64,000 bases of DNA, from contig NZ_VENP01000009.1 of the NCBI RefSeq assembly GCF_006351005.1, positions 17,742-81,741 of the forward strand, given 5' to 3'. The notes beneath the pieces were generated by a model. That model was not told the origin of the DNA. It ran no database searches and saw only the letters and a program-made list of their open reading frames with translations. Position numbers and translations under genes: made by a program. The DNA is from Miniimonas arenae. GTDB taxonomy: Bacteria > Actinomycetota > Actinomycetes > Actinomycetales > Beutenbergiaceae. Below, piece by piece: positions 61,170 to 64,000 of the stretch (within the stretch, counting starts at the first letter, position 1; each line of letters opens with the position of its first letter).

Positions 61170-61601
61170 GTGGACGACATCGACCGCGCCATCGTCGGGG
61201 TGCTGAGCCGTCACGGCCGTGCGACGTACGCGGAGGTGGGCGCCGCCGTCGGGCTCTCCGCGCCCGCGGTGAAGCGGCGGGTCGACCGGCTGCTCGACGA
61301 CGGCGTCGTCGTCGGCTTCGCCGCGGTGGTCGATCCCGGCGCGATGGGCTGGGGGATCGAGGCGCTCGTGCACGTCTACTGCCAGGGCCGGATCGCGCCG
61401 AGCGCGCTCCGGGACGCGTGGGAGCCGATCCCGGAGATCGTCTCGGCGAGCACGGTCGCGGGCACGGCGGACGCCGTGGTGCGGGTCCGGGCGCGCGACG
61501 TGCAGCACCTCGAGGACACCCTGGAGCGCATCCGTGGGTCGGCCGCGATCGAGCGGACGGAGTCCACGATCGTGCTCTCGCGTCTCATCGAGCGCGCCTG
61601 A
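61170..61601 (+). CDS. Lrp/AsnC family transcription regulator
   Basis: This 143-residue protein has an N-terminal winged helix-turn-helix (RAIVGVLSRHGRATYAEVGA, then LSAPAVKRRVDRLLDDGVV) and a C-terminal RAM ligand domain (VHVYCQGRI, VAGTADAVVRVRARD). Lrp/AsnC proteins sense amino acids. Plausible targets are divergent cstA and the ddaH-rocD operon 3 kb away. GTG 61170 is chosen, as the HTH begins directly after it and TACGCT fits a leaderless start. Confidence 0.9.
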   Translation: MDDIDRAIVGVLSRHGRATYAEVGAAVGLSAPAVKRRVDRLLDDGVVVGFAAVVDPGAMGWGIEALVHVYCQGRIAPSALRDAWEPIPEIVSASTVAGTADAVVRVRARDVQHLEDTLERIRGSAAIERTESTIVLSRLIERA

Positions 61602-61741
61602 ACGAGCCCCACGGGCGCCTCGGCGTCGTGGACGATCCGACCTGCGCGGCTCCGATCGGGGCGAGTTGTGGTCGTTGTGGTCGCGGCGGTGTCTCGCATC
61701 GTGAGCAGGAGTGCGACCGCGACCCCGCGCCCGGACGCACG

Positions 61742-61790
61742 ACGCCCGACGGCGCGCCGCACGAGGGACGTGCGACGCGCCGTCGGGCGT
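61742..61790. terminator. 15-bp stem bidirectional terminator
   Basis: ACGCCCGACGGCGCG (61742-61756) pairs perfectly with 61776-61790; the 19-nt loop can form a small inner stem (GCACG/CGTGC). It sits between the converging Lrp/AsnC and DUF4342 genes. Confidence 0.8.
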
Positions 61791-61802
61791 GGGTCGGGCG
61801 GA

Positions 61803-62252
61803 TCAGGCCGCGGGGGTGTCCTCGACCGTGTCGTGCGCGACGGCGGAGGGCGCCTCCCGCACGACGGTCACCGAGACCGAGGTGACGAGGGCCGCGACGG
61901 CGCCGACGGCCACGAGGACCGGGGCGAAGACGGCGGCGACGGCCGTGACCGCGAGGCCGGCGTTGAGCGGGATCTCCAGGAGGGTGTTCCCGGACGTGGT
62001 GGTGAGGATGATCCGGCGGACGTTGCCCTCCGCGATGAGCTCCTTGACCTTCCCGAGGAGCTTCTCGCCGGAGACCGTGAACTGCTCGGTGCGGGTGGGG
62101 CCGGCCTTGTCGGTCGACTCGTCCGTGGGCTGCTCGGCCGGCTGCTCGGTGAAGGGCTGCTCGGTCTTCGGCTCGAAGGGCGGCGGGGTGGGCTGCTCGC
62201 CGAAGGGCTGGCCGTCCTGCGGCTGACCGTCGGTCCCGTAGTGCTCGGACAT
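61803..62252 (-). CDS. DUF4342 domain protein
   Basis: This 149-residue protein has a disordered Gln/Pro/Glu-rich N-terminus (QPFGEQP, EQPFTEQPAEQP) and a DUF4342 domain: EQFTVSGEKLLGKVKELIAE, then GNVRRIILTTTSGNTLLEIP, then a hydrophobic segment with LVAVGAVAALVTSVSV. The domain's function is unknown; the hydrophobic stretch may associate with membrane. ATG 62252 has GGAAGGAG 6 nt upstream, a strong site for this genome. Monocistronic. Confidence 0.87.
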   Translation of the reverse strand: MSEHYGTDGQPQDGQPFGEQPTPPPFEPKTEQPFTEQPAEQPTDESTDKAGPTRTEQFTVSGEKLLGKVKELIAEGNVRRIILTTTSGNTLLEIPLNAGLAVTAVAAVFAPVLVAVGAVAALVTSVSVTVVREAPSAVAHDTVEDTPAA

Positions 62253-62470
62253 GGTGGCTCCTTCCGGCGCTGGTGGCGCCATGCGGTCGTGGTTCGTGTC
62301 TCGATTCTGCGCGCCCGACCTGCGCGCGGCCATCCTCCCGACGGCTGAACCTCGCCGCCTCGGCCTCGGGGTGCTCCCGGACCCGCGTCCCTGAGGGCGG
62401 TGCGGCCGGTCCGGGCGGCGCTTGAGGTCGGCAGGGCGCCGGGCAAGTAGTGCGTCGGACATGCAGGGCG

Positions 62471-63589
62471 TCAGGCCGGTGGGTCGGCGGCAGCGGCGCC
62501 GTCGTCGGCGTCGTCGGCGTCGTGGCGCGCGCGGCTCGGCTGCACCCGCTTCGGCTCGCCCGGCATCTTCGGGTACTCGGGCGGGTAGGGCGCCTCGCCG
62601 AGCCCGTGGTCGCGCTCGTCGCGCGCGGCCCACTCCAGGAGCGTCTCGAGCCCGGCGCCGGGGTTCTCCGGCGTCCCGTTCGCTCCGGCGAACAGGTCGC
62701 CGACCTGCGCGAACCGCGCCGGCATGGTGCGGACCGTGAAGTCGTCCGGTGTGACCTCGGGGACCTCCTCCCAGCGCAGCGGCGCGGACACCGTGGCGCG
62801 CGGGTTGGCCCGCATCGAGTAGGCGGACGCGATGGTGCGGTCGCGCGCCATCTGGTTGTAGTCGATGAACACGCGCTCGCCGCGCTCCTCCTTCCACCAC
62901 TTCGTGGTCACGCGGTCCGGCGCCCGGCGCTCGATCTCCCGCGCGAGCGCGATCGTCGCGCGCCGCGCCCGCACGAAGTCCCACTCGGGGCGGATCGGCG
63001 CGAACAGGTGCAGCCCACGCCCGCCCGAGGTCTTGGGGTGCAGCGTCAGCCCTGCCTCCTCGGCGACCTCACGCACGAGCGGCGCGAGCGCGGCCGCGTC
63101 GGCGTAGTCGGTGCCGGGCTGGGGGTCGAGGTCGATCCGGAGCTGGTCGGGGGAGTCCACGTCCCCGCGGCGCACCGGCCACGGGTGGAACGTCACCGTG
63201 TTCTGCTGGATCGCCCAGACCACGACGGCGAGCTCGGTCGGGCAGACCTCGTCGGCGAAGCGTCCGCTCGGGAAGGCGATGCGGACCGACTCCACCCACT
63301 CCGGGGCGCCCTTGGGCACCCGCTTGGAGTAGAAGCCGTCGCCCTGCACCCCGGTCCGGGTGGTGAGCACCATCCCGCGGCGGTACCCGTCGGGCCAGCG
63401 CTCGAGCGCCGTCGGACGGTCCTGCAGCGCGGCGAGGATCCCGTCGCCGACGGCGACCACGTACTGCGCGACCTCGAGCTTCGTCACCGGGCCGCCCGGG
63501 ACCTCGTCGAACACCACCTTGTCGGGTGAGGAGATCCGCACCTGCCGCCCGCGCACGTCCAGCAGCTCTGCCTCGCTCGCCCGCGCCAT
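62471..63589 (-). CDS. LigD-type NHEJ polymerase/primase domain protein
   Basis: This 372-residue stand-alone polymerase domain belongs to the bacterial archaeo-eukaryotic primase superfamily. QLRIDLDPQPGTDYADA provides the DxD metal pair, KTSGGRGLHLFAPI the SxGxH-like nucleotide site, and VFIDYNQMARDRTIASAYS the third acidic residue. It lacks ligase and nuclease domains, resembling Rv3730c, the neighbour of LigC in mycobacteria; here ligC lies 37 kb away. It likely inserts nucleotides at breaks. ATG 63589 has TACTGT 6 nt upstream on its strand, fitting leaderless transcription. The C-terminal tail is Asp/Ala-rich. Confidence 0.92.
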   Translation of the reverse strand: MARASEAELLDVRGRQVRISSPDKVVFDEVPGGPVTKLEVAQYVVAVGDGILAALQDRPTALERWPDGYRRGMVLTTRTGVQGDGFYSKRVPKGAPEWVESVRIAFPSGRFADEVCPTELAVVVWAIQQNTVTFHPWPVRRGDVDSPDQLRIDLDPQPGTDYADAAALAPLVREVAEEAGLTLHPKTSGGRGLHLFAPIRPEWDFVRARRATIALAREIERRAPDRVTTKWWKEERGERVFIDYNQMARDRTIASAYSMRANPRATVSAPLRWEEVPEVTPDDFTVRTMPARFAQVGDLFAGANGTPENPGAGLETLLEWAARDERDHGLGEAPYPPEYPKMPGEPKRVQPSRARHDADDADDGAAAADPPA

Positions 63590-63595
63590 TCCTGC

Positions 63596-63601
63596 ACAGT
63601 A
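63596..63601 (-). promoter_or_regulatory. -10 box of a probable leaderless promoter for the polymerase gene
   Basis: On the minus strand TACTGT lies 6 nt before ATG 63589, and no strong Shine-Dalgarno sequence is present. Confidence 0.45.
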
Positions 63602-63621
63602 CGCAGGGCCCCGCGCCCCGG

Positions 63622-63889
63622 CTACGGCGCGTCGGGCGCATCGACCGCGGGCGACGACGCCGACTCGCCTCGGTCGGCCGGCTCGGCCCGTCTGGGGTGC
63701 AGCTTCTGGGGCTGGACGACGTCGTACGTGCGCCGCAGCGCGGCGGTGGTCGCGTCGTAGTGCCGCTGCGCGACGAGCACGAACAGCATGTCCCCGACGG
63801 CGAGCTGCGCGATCCGGCTCGAGAACGCACCGACGCGGTACGGCAGCTCGCGCGCGCTCGTGGTGAGCGCGACGTCGACCGCGCGCGCG
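63622..63889 (-). pseudogene. RpiR-family regulator, C-terminal fragment only
   Basis: The minus strand encodes ARAVDVALTTSARELPYR, then VGAFSSRIAQLAVGDMLFVL and VAQRHYDATTAALRRTYDVV, the end of the SIS domain of MurR/RpiR-type sugar-phosphate regulators, with a normal-looking tail and stop at 63622. Upstream of about 63889 the similarity stops and the frame runs antisense to a PTS gene. About 200 N-terminal residues, including the HTH, are missing. It is therefore a remnant unless the assembly is wrong. Confidence 0.65.
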
Positions 63890-64000
63890 CAGCACTCCGG
63901 CCTCCTCGCCGGGTTCGTGCTCGGCGGGCTCTTCCTCCCGCTCGTGATGCTCGGGCTGCGCCAGGCGCTCATCCCGATCCACGCCACGCTCATCGAGCAG
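63863..64000 (+). pseudogene. PTS EIIC (beta-glucoside/sucrose class) interior fragment, runs off right edge
   Basis: From about 63890 the plus strand encodes HSGLLAGFVLGGLFLPLVML, then GLRQALIPIHATLIEQ. This is an internal EIIC segment of the glucose-glucoside PTS family, where the loop with a conserved GLHxxLxPIH motif forms part of the sugar site. EIIB and the first half of EIIC are absent. A GTG at 63863 is in frame, but nothing between it and 63890 resembles a PTS start. It directly abuts the RpiR remnant head-to-head. Confidence 0.6.

Noticed and set aside
1..64000. tRNA, rRNA or riboswitch genes
   Set aside because: No tRNA cloverleaf with TTCRANNC and matching arms, no rRNA segments and no riboswitch core that I could recognise by eye; a covariance-model search would be needed to be certain.
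1..64000. Insertion sequences or prophage genes
   Set aside because: No transposase, integrase or phage structural motif was seen on either strand.

Overview
The window is 64 kb of very GC-rich chromosomal DNA with strong G/C third-position bias, many GTG starts, ATGA/GTGA-coupled operons and several genes that look leaderless (a TANNNT -10 box 5-8 nt before the start codon). Gene content points to an actinobacterium: a type VII (ESX) secretion locus, a PFNA-type kinase/FN3 cluster, EF-G2, DUF3349, LigC and a LigD-type polymerase. Order Micrococcales (Cellulomonas-like) is my guess from overall style; the sequence does not prove it. I saw no rRNA, tRNA, CRISPR array or complete insertion sequence.

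Layout. 1-8.1 kb: a partial alpha/beta hydrolase, an S9 peptidase, a YghA-type SDR, a YbhN/LPG-synthase-TM protein, and a Pit phosphate transporter block (pit, small membrane protein, two DUF3349 proteins) ordered as in mycobacteria. 8.2-12.5 kb: an EF-G2-like factor lacking its P-loop lysine and a three-gene operon of single-pass extracytoplasmic proteins. 12.4-21.7 kb: a polytopic membrane protein with a 21-residue Pro-rich repeat, a hydrolase, a Pls/PosA-type single-module NRPS (A-PCP-three membrane domains), an M1 peptidase and a 4'-phosphopantetheinyl transferase that could activate the NRPS. 22-25.6 kb: a DUF1540 protein behind an AT-richer promoter, a possible leaderless Cys-containing leader peptide, an unknown protein, a Gfo/Idh/MocA oxidoreductase and ATP-dependent ligase LigC.

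25.7-39.7 kb is one long + strand operon: FHA protein, Ser/Thr kinase, 1983-residue Ig-like/FN3 surface protein, an unreported 37-residue His-rich ORF that exactly bridges two genes by overlapping stop/start codons, MoxR ATPase, DUF58 protein and a transglutaminase-like membrane protein that has lost its catalytic residues. This matches the bifidobacterial PFNA cluster. It abuts, across a 31-bp-period repeat array, the ESX locus (40.0-55.7 kb): eccC on the - strand; eccD-like, RDD-FHA, eccD, eccB and mycP on the + strand; and, inward on the - strand, two WXG100 genes, a helical protein, a Gly-rich PPE-like candidate substrate and a second mycosin. One kinase and two FHA proteins in adjoining operons suggest phosphorylation control of secretion or envelope remodelling.

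55.9-63.6 kb holds arginine/ornithine catabolism (ddaH-like, rocD), CstA with its YbdD partner, an Lrp/AsnC regulator, a DUF4342 protein and a LigD-type polymerase. At the right edge the C-terminal part of an RpiR regulator (-) directly abuts the interior of a PTS EIIC gene (+), which looks like a deletion between two divergent genes, or a mis-join.

Two non-coding elements, 20 kb apart, share exactly the same geometry (paired 21-bp iterated units, inverted around a 75-bp spacer) and are the best candidate for an undescribed DNA element here.
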